This document shows, piece by piece, positions 20,045-27,994 of a DNA stretch of 64,000 bases (positions are counted from its first letter, which is position 1; each line of letters opens with the position of its first letter). Where the stretch lies: assembly GCF_030824455.1 (NCBI RefSeq), contig NZ_JAVBXR010000122.1, positions 1 to 64,000 on the forward strand. Direction: 5' to 3'. Under the pieces are notes generated by a model that did no database searches, was not told where the DNA came from, and saw nothing but the letters and a program-made list of their open reading frames with translations. Both the position numbers and the translations under genes were made by a program. The stretch comes from Desulfobulbus sp. (GTDB taxonomy: Bacteria > Desulfobacterota > Desulfobulbia > Desulfobulbales > Desulfobulbaceae).

Positions 20045-21996
20045 CCGCACCAGCGTCCACGCCGCAATCGACCTTAGCTGCCCTGAAAGGCTCCATGCCG
20101 CCAATGCGACGTCCGGCTCTCAGCCAGGAACGTCCTCGCGCCAGGCGACGTCCTTGCCTGCTGCTGGCCCTGCTCCCGACGCTGCTGGCTGGCCCCCAAC
20201 CCGCCGCCCTGGCCGGTTCGACCGATCTGGAGGCCAGCTACCGTTTTCTCACCAGCGACCGCGCCGCCGGCGGCATCCTGTACACAGCCACCGCCGGCAA
20301 GCTCCAGGGTCGCCGCTTGCCGCTCAGTTTTTACGACAGCGCCGCCTACTGGGGCGAGCATGTCTGCGCGGCAGCCGATTGCGCGGTGGTCGACGTCTAC
20401 AACCCGCACACCTACACCCTGACCCCTGCGCCGTCCGTTGCCGGCGATCTCCAAACCGAGCGGGTCAACACCCATAACGGCGCCAACATCTACGACGCCG
20501 CAGCCTGGCAGATTGCGGTCATGCTCGGCCGGGCAATCAATGGCCTGTCGGCGCCCACCGGCGAAGACGTCTACGCATTGGCGAGCAATCAAAACATGCT
20601 ACTACGCGAAGGTCACAGCGGCGACAGCAGCCACCCGACGCCGAACGAAATCAAGGCGGTCACCGCTGGGTCGGTGTTTGTCTACAATGGCCAGCGGGTC
20701 GACGATCCCCGCCGTGCCTACAGCTTTCGCATGACGCCGCGCAGTTGGCTCTCTAAAGATCCCTTTGCCGGCACGCCCTATAGCCGCCACCTCACCCTTG
20801 CCAACCCGCCCGCCGACAACAAAGAATACCAGCCCGGCAAGGTCAGTTGGACCGATTGGAAGCCAATCACCGGCGAAAACAGCTGGGCCTTGCTGCTCGG
20901 CCCCCTGCAGGCGGCCGCACTCCATTACCAGATCGAAAAAAAATCAACCTTCGTCCCCTTCCACGACCCAGCCCTGGGCAACGCCCTGGCAATGCTGCCG
21001 ACTTTTGCCGCCATGCAGTCGTCGCTGGGCGCGGTCTACTACGCTCCGGCCGGCACGGTGGCCAATCAGGGCGACCAGTTGGTGGACCCGTACTTTGTCG
21101 CGGTTGAAAACAACATCAGCCTCTATGCGGGGTTGCAGGTGCTGCAGAGCGTGTTGCAGACCACCCTGCGCCAGGAAAAAGGGCTCTCCCCAACAGACCG
21201 TGCCAGCATCGAGGCGGCGCTCCAGTTGAGCGGGGCCATGATCCACGGCGGCAATATCGGCACACCCGACAAACCGCGCGCCTCCGACGGCCTGCTCGCC
21301 TTTTTCAAAAATGCCGCCTGGCGGGACGGCGAGTTTGTTCAAGGCGGCCGCGCCGACGCCCCTGGCGCCGCAAGCCGCTGGCAGCCCAGCTTGGAAACTA
21401 AGGCGGTGGACGTCAACACCTGGGGCATTGCCGCGCTGGGTGGCGAGCAGATCGACGCCTGGTTCGGCTTTGGCGCCGGCTATCGCAACTGGAGCCAGGT
21501 AAAACGCTGGGGCGGCTACGGCAAAGGAACAACGCTGTGGGGAGTGGGCTTTTCCGACCAGGACGGCAACGGCATTGACCCGGACGGCAACTTCCGCCAG
21601 GGTGTGCTTTCGGTTGAATGGACCGCCGGCGCGGTCACCATGGTGCGTAGCCTGATCGCCCATTATCAGGCCATTGCCGACGCTTCGCCGAATTACGCCC
21701 AGGCGCGCCAATTTGTGGAGTCACTCCGTCAAGACGAGCAATCGATGCTGGCGGCCATGGAAACCCTGCGCGCCGACACCTACGCAAGCGCTGATTTCAA
21801 CGGCAAACCAAACAATTACAACAAACTGTTGCCGCTTTCCACCAAGCCCTATCTCTACGCCAGCAAACGCTATTTCATCCCCTTTGGTTGGTACGCCAAT
21901 CCCCTCCCCAGCACCTGCGCCACCGCCTGGATGATCATGATCAAAAACAACTACAATCCTTTTCTCCCCGGCGGCGGCCTGGAAAAAAACCAATAA
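20041..21996 (+). CDS. Secreted protein of unknown function, 651 residues
   Basis: I do not recognise the family. From the ATG at 20041, which overlaps the upstream stop, a basic N-terminus leads to a hydrophobic signal segment near residues 38-58. An ATG at 20095 with AAAGG before it would give a more usual signal peptide length. The mature part is rich in aromatic residues and alanine helices, with motifs such as SFYDSAAYWGEH, WLSKDPFAGTPYS, and a C-terminal FIPFGWYANPLPSTCATAW followed by NNYNPF. The mix of helical repeats with Trp/Tyr clusters would fit an (alpha/alpha) toroid glycan-active enzyme, but this is only a guess. The nearby polysaccharide genes are compatible with it. Confidence 0.85.
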   Translation: MTAPASTPQSTLAALKGSMPPMRRPALSQERPRARRRPCLLLALLPTLLAGPQPAALAGSTDLEASYRFLTSDRAAGGILYTATAGKLQGRRLPLSFYDSAAYWGEHVCAAADCAVVDVYNPHTYTLTPAPSVAGDLQTERVNTHNGANIYDAAAWQIAVMLGRAINGLSAPTGEDVYALASNQNMLLREGHSGDSSHPTPNEIKAVTAGSVFVYNGQRVDDPRRAYSFRMTPRSWLSKDPFAGTPYSRHLTLANPPADNKEYQPGKVSWTDWKPITGENSWALLLGPLQAAALHYQIEKKSTFVPFHDPALGNALAMLPTFAAMQSSLGAVYYAPAGTVANQGDQLVDPYFVAVENNISLYAGLQVLQSVLQTTLRQEKGLSPTDRASIEAALQLSGAMIHGGNIGTPDKPRASDGLLAFFKNAAWRDGEFVQGGRADAPGAASRWQPSLETKAVDVNTWGIAALGGEQIDAWFGFGAGYRNWSQVKRWGGYGKGTTLWGVGFSDQDGNGIDPDGNFRQGVLSVEWTAGAVTMVRSLIAHYQAIADASPNYAQARQFVESLRQDEQSMLAAMETLRADTYASADFNGKPNNYNKLLPLSTKPYLYASKRYFIPFGWYANPLPSTCATAWMIMIKNNYNPFLPGGGLEKNQ

Positions 21997-22032
21997 AAAA
22001 GCCGTCCTCTGCACTTGGGTGCAGCGGACGGC
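21996..22032 (-). terminator. Rho-independent terminator for the leftward small-protein transcript
   Basis: A stem AGCCGTCC(T)CTGCAC / GTGCAG(C)GGACGGCT with loop TTGG spans 22000-22032. Read leftward it is followed by a run of six T's, so it terminates transcription arriving from the two small genes on the right. It overlaps the end of the unknown 651-residue gene, whose own transcript would meet the same hairpin without a T-run. Confidence 0.85.
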
Positions 22033-22094
22033 TTGCGCCACGCTTCAACGCGTCAAATAATGGTCGGCGCTCAACACGCCGGCAATTTTGCCGA

Positions 22095-22307
22095 TCAGGC
22101 GTAGGTGTTAATCGATTGTGACTCCATGGTCTCTGCGGCGGAGCTCGCCTCTTTGCTCTGCACAGCCGAGCTTTCCTTGCTTTCCTCAGGCGCCTTCTCG
22201 GGCGGCGGAGGCGGGGCCTGCTGCTGGACAACTTGACCGCCGCTTTTCTGCGGGGGCGCCTGATATGCCTGAAATCCGGTTGAACTTCCTACACTGCCTA
22301 CGCTCAT
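22095..22307 (-). CDS. Small low-complexity protein, 70 residues
   Basis: The ATG at 22307 is supported by GGGAGG seven bases upstream. The protein begins MSVGSVGSS, has a run of five prolines near the middle, is rich in Gln, Ser, Glu and Ala, and ends in SINTYA. It has no signal peptide and no membrane segment and is predicted to be disordered. It is the second gene of a two-gene leftward unit with its own promoter and terminator. I do not know its function. Its shared ribosome site quality and size with the neighbour suggest the two are real and expressed together. Confidence 0.65.
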   Translation of the reverse strand: MSVGSVGSSTGFQAYQAPPQKSGGQVVQQQAPPPPPEKAPEESKESSAVQSKEASSAAETMESQSINTYA

Positions 22308-22363
22308 GTTAAACCTCCCTGTTCTCATGGTCGAACGGTTTGCTCATCTTTTCTGCACTCTGG

Positions 22364-22555
22364 TCACGCCGTCGTGTTGATGATCGTTCCTGTTCCGCTT
22401 GGCGCGACGGGCTGAACCGGAGTTTGCACGGTCTGCGTCTGCATCAACCCCTCAATGGTTTTGCTGATCAACTCGCCGGCCAGATGCGGTTGTTCGTTAG
22501 CCGATTTCAACACGGAAAGATTGGCGGTTGCGGCGACGCTGGATGCGATCTGCAT
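22364..22555 (-). CDS. Small YjfB-like (putative motility) protein, 63 residues
   Basis: The ATG at 22555 has a clear GGAGG four bases upstream. The protein starts MQIASSVAATANLSVLKSAN and continues with a second short helix (ELISKTIEGLMQT) and a Pro/Thr-rich tail. This helix pattern resembles the small YjfB family, annotated elsewhere as putative motility protein, but the similarity is modest and seen only by eye. It lies directly behind a good sigma-70 promoter and is followed by the 70-residue protein after 56 bases. Confidence 0.65.
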   Translation of the reverse strand: MQIASSVAATANLSVLKSANEQPHLAGELISKTIEGLMQTQTVQTPVQPVAPSGTGTIINTTA

Positions 22556-22594
22556 AAAACCTCCGAGAAAAGATAATAAATAATCCTATTTCAA

Positions 22595-22623
22595 ATATTA
22601 GGGCCATAGAAACAAAAAGTCAA
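22595..22623 (-). promoter_or_regulatory. Sigma-70 promoter of the small-protein pair
   Basis: On the minus strand TTGACT (22618-22623) and TAATAT (22595-22600) are separated by exactly 17 bases. Transcription would start near 22588, about 33 bases before the ATG of the YjfB-like gene. With the terminator near 22000-22032 this defines a short transcript of roughly 590 bases. Confidence 0.7.
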
Positions 22624-22743
22624 GGTCGTATCCCTATTAGCTTGTACAATCGGCAAGATACAGAACGCTTCCCGCATCCCTTGTCATTGCAACGGGTTGA
22701 TCATGCCGCTGCTCAGGCTGTCCGAACGCGTCAGGACCATCTT

Positions 22744-24657
22744 TTAAGACAAGCTCTTCTCCTTGAAAAAAACGAGACTGGCCGAAGAAAGCACCACCAG
22801 CACCGAGCCAACGTTATGCACCACCGCGCCCATGATCGGGGTCATCAACCCGCTGGCCCCGGCGACCACCGCCACGAGGTTGAACAGCAGGCCAAAGGCG
22901 ATGTTGAGTTTGATGATCAACAGCATCCGCCGGCCCAGGGCAATAAGAAAGGGCAGTTTGCCGATGTCGTCGCCCATCAGGGCGATGTCGGCGGTTTCCA
23001 GGGCCACTGCCGTTCCCTTGGCCCCCATGGCGATGCCGACGTCGGCTGCAGCCAGGGCCGGCGCGTCGTTGATGCCGTCGCCGACAAAGATCACCCTGGC
23101 GCGCTTGGTCTGCAGCTCCTGAATAACCTGGAGTTTACCCTCTGGTTTCAACCCGGACCAAAGACGGGTGACGCCGACTTGGGCGCCGACTAGATCCACC
23201 GAACGCGCATGGTCGCCGGAGAGAATGCCGATCTCGCGCAGGCCCAGTTGCTTCAACCGGGTCACGATCTGCTCGGCCCCGGACCGCACCCGGTCGGAAA
23301 CACTGAGAAACCCGAGCGGTTGGCTGTCGCGGTACACCATCAGCGGGGTGGCGCCGCGCTCCTTGACAGCGTTCAATTGCGGCTGCAGCGCGCCCGGCAC
23401 AGCGGCGACGCCGCCGTAGAGATAGACGCTGCCCACCTCGACCAGCCGGCCGTCGACGCTGCCGCGCACCCCTATCCCGATTTCGGTGAACAGATCGCGG
23501 GCCGCGTTAACGGTGATTTTGGCGTAATGAGCCGCCTGGATAACAGCCCGGGCCAGGGGATGGGTGGCGTCGCACTCGACGCAGGCCGCCTGCCGCAGCA
23601 ACTCGTCGCGGGTGACGCCCGCCGCCGGGATGATCGCGTCCACCCTCGGGTTGCCCTCGGTAAGGGTGCCGGTCTTGTCGAACAAAATGGCGTCGGCCAG
23701 GGCAACGCTCTCAAGGTGCTGCCCACCTTTGACCAGGACGCCGGCGCGCGCCGCCCGACCAATAGCGGCCACCGTGGCGGTGGGCACGGCCAGGATCAGG
23801 GCGCAGGGGCAGCCGACAATCAATACCGCCACGGCGCGGCCAAACTCGCCGGACAGCAACCAGGCCGCAAGCGCGCAGCCCAGGATTAAGGGCGTGAAGT
23901 ACTGGGCAAAGCGGTCGATAAAGGCGATGGTTTTCGGTTTGTGCGCCTCGGCCTCGGACACCAACCGAATCACCTGCCCCAGAGTGGTGTCGGCGCCCAC
24001 TTTTTCGGCGCGGACGCGGAGCACGCCGTTATGGTTGAGCGTTCCGGCATACACGGCGTCGCCGACCTGCTTCTCCACCGGCATGGCCTCGCCGGTGATG
24101 GCCGACTCGTCCAGCGCTGAACCCCCCTCAATCACCAAACCGTCAACCGGCGTTTGCTCGCCCGGCTTGATCAGGAGAATATCCCCGACCCGCACCTCCT
24201 CGACCGCCACCAACCGCTCCCGGCCGTCGGTCACAATCACCGCCTGTTTGGGCGACACCTGAATCAGGGCCTGGATCGATTTGCGCGCCGATTCGGCGGT
24301 GGCCTCCTCGATCAGGGCGCCGAGCACCATGATGCAGCTGACCACCGCGGCGGTAAGCAATTCGCCGTTGAGCAGACAGGCGATGATCGCCAGGGCCAGC
24401 AGCTCGTCGACGTTGACCCGCCTTGCCAGCAGGCCTTTTATCGCCCCGAGAATGACCGGCAAACCGTTGATCGCCACCGAGGCGAGGATCAACCCCTGGC
24501 TGAGCCACAACAGCGCCGAAGAACCAACCGCGTCCGGGACATGTCGGCCAAGCAAAAATCCGGCCAGCGCCAGCAAGGCGCCGCAACCAACCTTGATAAA
24601 ATCTCTATTCTGCAGCAATTCTTCATACGCGCCAAGTTTGGCAAAACGACCTATCAT
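22744..24657 (-). CDS. Heavy-metal-translocating P1B-type ATPase
   Basis: The protein has 637 residues and lacks the N-terminal metal-binding (HMA) domain common in this family. It has the metal-site motif CPCALIL in a membrane helix, the phosphorylation site DKTGTLTEG, the TGEAMPVEK actuator loop, the THPLA-type nucleotide motif (HPLARAV) and GDGINDAPALAAADVG. The last helix pair carries HNVGSVLVVLSSAS. The metal cannot be assigned with certainty; the CsoR/RcnR-type repressor upstream points to copper, nickel or cobalt. It exports metal from the cytoplasm. It starts 59 bases after the repressor gene on the same strand. Confidence 0.95.
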   Translation of the reverse strand: MIGRFAKLGAYEELLQNRDFIKVGCGALLALAGFLLGRHVPDAVGSSALLWLSQGLILASVAINGLPVILGAIKGLLARRVNVDELLALAIIACLLNGELLTAAVVSCIMVLGALIEEATAESARKSIQALIQVSPKQAVIVTDGRERLVAVEEVRVGDILLIKPGEQTPVDGLVIEGGSALDESAITGEAMPVEKQVGDAVYAGTLNHNGVLRVRAEKVGADTTLGQVIRLVSEAEAHKPKTIAFIDRFAQYFTPLILGCALAAWLLSGEFGRAVAVLIVGCPCALILAVPTATVAAIGRAARAGVLVKGGQHLESVALADAILFDKTGTLTEGNPRVDAIIPAAGVTRDELLRQAACVECDATHPLARAVIQAAHYAKITVNAARDLFTEIGIGVRGSVDGRLVEVGSVYLYGGVAAVPGALQPQLNAVKERGATPLMVYRDSQPLGFLSVSDRVRSGAEQIVTRLKQLGLREIGILSGDHARSVDLVGAQVGVTRLWSGLKPEGKLQVIQELQTKRARVIFVGDGINDAPALAAADVGIAMGAKGTAVALETADIALMGDDIGKLPFLIALGRRMLLIIKLNIAFGLLFNLVAVVAGASGLMTPIMGAVVHNVGSVLVVLSSASLVFFKEKSLS

Positions 24658-24716
24658 ACTATTTTCCCTTGATTAATATCAACACCACAATCTTCCTTGC
24701 TGCCCCTTTCGGGCAA

Positions 24717-24989
24717 CTAACGAATGTTCCCCAGATGTTCCATCAACTCGTCGATCAATTTTTCGTCGTGCTCAACCAGCGACTTGGCAATGCAGCCGCG
24801 CAGGTGGTCGCCGATGACCTGGGTCCAGACGCCGCGCAGGGCGCCGCTGACCGAATTGATCTGGCGCAGCACCTCAATGCAGTCCTTGTCCTGCTCGACC
24901 ATGGCGCAGAGGCCGCGCACCTGTCCTTCGATCCGCCGCAACCGCTTGACCACCCGTTCCTTGTCCTGATCCGTTCCGCACAAACTCAT
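24717..24989 (-). CDS. CsoR/RcnR-family metal-sensing repressor
   Basis: The protein has 90 residues from the ATG at 24989, which follows AAAGGAG at a good distance; the frame extends to 25013. The all-helical DUF156 fold is recognisable: KRLRRIEGQVRGLCAMVEQDKDC, then the second helix with DHLRGCIAKS. Candidate metal ligands are the Cys in helix 1, a His in helix 2 (GDHLRGC) and the Cys four residues on, the Cys-His-Cys set used by copper-sensing CsoR proteins. In the absence of metal it would bind the operator just upstream and shut off the ATPase gene. Confidence 0.9.
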   Translation of the reverse strand: MSLCGTDQDKERVVKRLRRIEGQVRGLCAMVEQDKDCIEVLRQINSVSGALRGVWTQVIGDHLRGCIAKSLVEHDEKLIDELMEHLGNIR

Positions 24990-25034
24990 CCTGTTCTCCT
25001 TTGCCCGAGGCACGCCGCAGGCGGTTTATGGAAT

Positions 25035-25051
25035 ATAGGGGTATACCCTAT
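25035..25051. promoter_or_regulatory. Probable CsoR/RcnR operator
   Basis: ATAGGG-GTATA-CCCTAT is a 17-base palindrome with a five-base centre, located 46-62 bases upstream of the repressor start codon. G-tract/C-tract palindromes around an AT-rich centre are what DUF156 repressors bind. It should control the repressor-ATPase operon by feedback. I could not place convincing -35 and -10 boxes around it. Confidence 0.6.
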
Positions 25052-25185
25052 TGCAACCGGCGCCTGTATACTCCGTGTGGGCAGTCAACGCAACCACATA
25101 GTTAAGGGGAGGCGAAAATAATCAGGGGGTTCAGAACGACGAAAACGTACGGGCAGGATTCAACCCGTCGGCACACTCGGATGAA

Positions 25186-25578
25186 CTACGATTTCCGGAA
25201 GGAGAAACGCCTGGAGAGGCAATGAGATACAACCGCGCCAAGGAGGATGCCCGCAAGATCGGCCAGCAAATCGCCGGCGTCAAGGGTGCGTTGCGGAAAG
25301 AAAATCTGGGTCAATTCTTCGCCCAAGGCAAACGCGGCAACCAACACGCTGCCCCGATAGAGCGGCAAACCGCCAAGCGTGAACGCTGCATGCCGGCACG
25401 CGGCGTTGCACAACACGGTGAACAGGCCAAACAAACCGAAATGTCCCAGCTTGTCGCCATAGGGCAGGGAGCGCGCCAGATCGAAAAAAACGCTTGGCGT
25501 CCCGGTGTCGGCCAGAAAGATGATCCACAGGAGGAACAGAAAAAAACTGACGGCGGCCAAGGCGGCAATCTTATGCAT
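25186..25578 (-). CDS. VanZ-family membrane protein
   Basis: The protein has 130 residues with four predicted membrane helices and the VanZ signature: a short loop with GDKLGHFGLFGLF, then GEELTQIFFPQRTLDAGDLLADLAG, which contains the conserved E-Q and D-x2-N/D-like positions. VanZ-like proteins are of unclear biochemical role; the founder gives low-level teicoplanin resistance. It is on the same strand as the methyltransferase upstream and the metal operon downstream, but gaps of 77 and about 200 bases leave operon membership open. Confidence 0.85.
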   Translation of the reverse strand: MHKIAALAAVSFFLFLLWIIFLADTGTPSVFFDLARSLPYGDKLGHFGLFGLFTVLCNAACRHAAFTLGGLPLYRGSVLVAAFALGEELTQIFFPQRTLDAGDLLADLAGILLGAVVSHCLSRRFSFRKS

Positions 25579-25655
25579 GGCGGATGCTTGCGGCGGAATG
25601 CGTGGTCGGCCTTAACCGAGTGACAAAAGCGAGGAAGACGGAATTGTGGACGGAG

Positions 25656-26288
25656 TTACGCTTTTTTGCCGGTCATCAGAAATACGCTGAACCGGGCCGG
25701 CGGGCCGTTGTCGTCGTTCTTGACGATCTCGGCCGCAGTGTCGTCGACGATGTCGACAAATCCGGCCTCGGCAAAACAGCGGCGCAGAACATCGCGCTCA
25801 AAGCCAAAATGAAACACGCCGGTGTTGTCCCCGTGAAACCGACCGCCCTCGTCATCAAGGTCCGCTATGCACAGGCGGCCGCCCGGCGCCAAAACCCCAT
25901 AAAAATGGGCCAGCAGAGGCGCAACCACGGGGATATGATGGAGGGTCATGCTGCTGACGACCAGATCGTATTTGCCCGGCAGGGCACCGCCGTTTTCCAG
26001 GTCGCACAGGACGGTGCGGGCGTTGGCCAATTTCCGGCCGGAGATCTTGCCGTTTAAAATCTCAAGCATGCCCCGTGAACTGTCGACGCCGGTGATGGAC
26101 CGAACCTGCGGCTGCAACTGCAGGGTCAGCAAACCGGTGCCGCAGCCAAAATCCAGCACGTCCATGGTCGGATGGACGCCGCCCAGACGCACGATGGCGT
26201 CGGCCACGTCTTTTGCCAGCTTGACCCGCTGCGGCCGCTCATCCCAGGAGGCCGCCTCCTGATCAAAATCCCGTTTTTCCCTGCTCAT
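25656..26288 (-). CDS. Class I SAM-dependent methyltransferase
   Basis: The protein has 210 residues from the ATG at 26288, supported by AGAGGAG upstream; the frame is open to 26450 but the extra part looks unrelated. The SAM-binding motif I is VLDFGCGTGLLTLQL, followed by ITGVDSSRGML (motif II region), the DLVVSSMTLHHI segment and the LAPGGRLCIADLD loop. This arrangement matches the UbiE/type 11 group. The substrate cannot be told. A small molecule or quinone-like substrate is typical for the fold. Confidence 0.9.
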   Translation of the reverse strand: MSREKRDFDQEAASWDERPQRVKLAKDVADAIVRLGGVHPTMDVLDFGCGTGLLTLQLQPQVRSITGVDSSRGMLEILNGKISGRKLANARTVLCDLENGGALPGKYDLVVSSMTLHHIPVVAPLLAHFYGVLAPGGRLCIADLDDEGGRFHGDNTGVFHFGFERDVLRRCFAEAGFVDIVDDTAAEIVKNDDNGPPARFSVFLMTGKKA

Positions 26289-26777
26289 GGACAGCTCCTC
26301 TGGTGACGGCCAAAAACTTGAAACCAATCGCAAGCGACGCTCTACAAAACACTCTGGAGAAACCGGGCGTTTCTGTTCCATCTGCGCCGGGACAGCGGGG
26401 CGCCAGCGGATAATATCGCCGATTGCCCGTAAAACGCCCCTTTCTACCACGAGCAGGAGGATTAGGCAAGGCTTGCCGTGCGGGCAACTGCTTCTATTTT
26501 ATCGGTAAAACAGCGCATAAAGTCGTTCGGACCGAAGCGGCCGTAGCCTTGCCGCCAGGACCGGCCAACAGGCGAGCAACACGCGTGGCGCCAACCGCTC
26601 CCCGATTCCGCCCCCATTCAAATGAGAATGTGTATTGACATTGGCCTGATACGGTCAAAGTGTAGCAATACGCTCAAAACAAAGCACGCCTTGGGCCGGC
26701 CTGCGGTGTTCGTTGGTCGATGCCCTCTGCGCGTGACTAATCGTTTCGTACCCATTATTCCATGAACAGGAGAATTT
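26289..26777. other. 489-base divergent intergenic region
   Basis: This stretch separates the leftward methyltransferase from the rightward FMN reductase. No frame in it looks like a gene. A perfect -35 hexamer TTGACA lies at 26635-26640 but no good -10 sits 16-18 bases after it; the bases 26635-26659 form an interrupted inverted pair TTGAC...GTCAA that might be an operator. Nothing else stands out. Confidence 0.4.
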
Positions 26778-27329
26778 ATGAGCACCTACACCATAGCCGT
26801 GATTGTCGGCAGTCTGCGCAAGGATTCCTTCAACCGCACCCTGGCAACCGCCCTGGTCAAACTGGCCCCGCCGGAATTCACTTTCAAACAGTTGGAGATC
26901 GGCGATCTGCCGCTCTACAACCAAGACGACGACGGCGACCAGGCACCGTCGGTCAAGCGGATGAAGAGTGAAATCGCGGCGGCAAACGGCCTGCTGTTCG
27001 TCACCCCCGAGTACAACCGCTCCATTCCCGGGGTGCTGAAAAACGCCATTGACCATGGCTCCCGGCCCTACGGCCAGAGTGTTTGGGCCGGCAAACCAGC
27101 CGGGGTGATCGGCATTTCGGTCGGAGCCATCGGCACGGCCTTGGCGCAACAGCATCTGCGCAACGTGCTGGCCTACCTTGACGCGCCGACCCTGGGCGCC
27201 CCAGAAGCCTTTCTCCAAGCCAAGGACGGATTTTTCGACGCGGACGGCGGCATCGGCCCAGAGAGCAAGGCCTTTCTCCAGGGCTGGATGGACCGGTACA
27301 CCGCCTGGGTGAAACAACATCAGGGTTGA
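26778..27329 (+). CDS. NAD(P)H-dependent FMN reductase (ChrR/YieF-like)
   Basis: The protein has 183 residues and an AGGAG site before the ATG. The FMN-binding loop IVGSLRKDSFNR and the second loop TPEYNRSIPGVLKNAIDHGSRP are characteristic of the ChrR/ArsH-like quinone and chromate reductases. Such enzymes form tetramers and carry out two-electron reductions of quinones or metal oxyanions. It has its own intergenic region on both sides, so it is probably transcribed alone. Confidence 0.92.
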   Translation: MSTYTIAVIVGSLRKDSFNRTLATALVKLAPPEFTFKQLEIGDLPLYNQDDDGDQAPSVKRMKSEIAAANGLLFVTPEYNRSIPGVLKNAIDHGSRPYGQSVWAGKPAGVIGISVGAIGTALAQQHLRNVLAYLDAPTLGAPEAFLQAKDGFFDADGGIGPESKAFLQGWMDRYTAWVKQHQG

Positions 27330-27537
27330 TCGCCTCTGTTCCGAGCTGATTGTTCCGCCCTGCCTGCCGATTTCCGGGGCAGGCGGGGCCCACGTATCGT
27401 TTGGACGACGGCTCCACAAGGGCTGGGCTATAGAGCGCGCACGAAAATTCGCTTCTTTTTTGGGGCGAAAAGGTGTATTAAAAAAATAGCATTATATTCA
27501 ACAGTTATGATCAACAGGGAACTGCGGCGCGCACGTC

Positions 27538-27930
27538 ATGAAAACACATACCATCAAATTAATCCAACCAACAAACAACTTTCCGTTTTTTAAAGATATT
27601 CTTGAAAACGGCTACCATGTGTTCAGCCGGGAGAACGCAAAACTGCCGGATTACTACCCCAGCAAATTTCCCAATTACCCCGGCGTCCAGCTGAGTGAAC
27701 TGAACATCGGCGACGTTGTCACCATCCGAGCCTTTTTCAGCATCGGCTCCGGGGCAACGGCGCGCGCCGACGGCGGCTATCTGGATCTGGAAGTCGAGGC
27801 CATCGAGGGCGACACGGTGTTCGGAGTGATCTTGACCAGCCTGCCCAAGGAATTCCCGCTGCAACTCGGCGATTCCATGGAAATCTATCCAGATGAAATG
27901 CTCTACAAGGCGCAGATGACCGAACACTGA
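27538..27930 (+). CDS. Hypothetical protein, 130 residues
   Basis: I do not recognise this protein. It has no signal peptide or membrane helix and reads as a compact, beta-rich cytoplasmic protein: VQLSELNIGDVVTIRAFFSI, then YLDLEVEAIEGDTVFGVILT, then QLGDSMEIYPDEMLYKA. The second half resembles the layout of small OB- or SH3-like barrels, but no motif proves this. No strong ribosome site is visible before the ATG. A frame this long with coding-like composition, and an AT-rich upstream region around 27475-27505 that could hold a promoter, support a real gene. Confidence 0.7.
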   Translation: MKTHTIKLIQPTNNFPFFKDILENGYHVFSRENAKLPDYYPSKFPNYPGVQLSELNIGDVVTIRAFFSIGSGATARADGGYLDLEVEAIEGDTVFGVILTSLPKEFPLQLGDSMEIYPDEMLYKAQMTEH

Positions 27931-27994
27931 AACGAGGCGGCAACCCATCGCGCCCCTGCCCCTCTTTTCGATTCCACTCCCTGGAGCGACAGTC

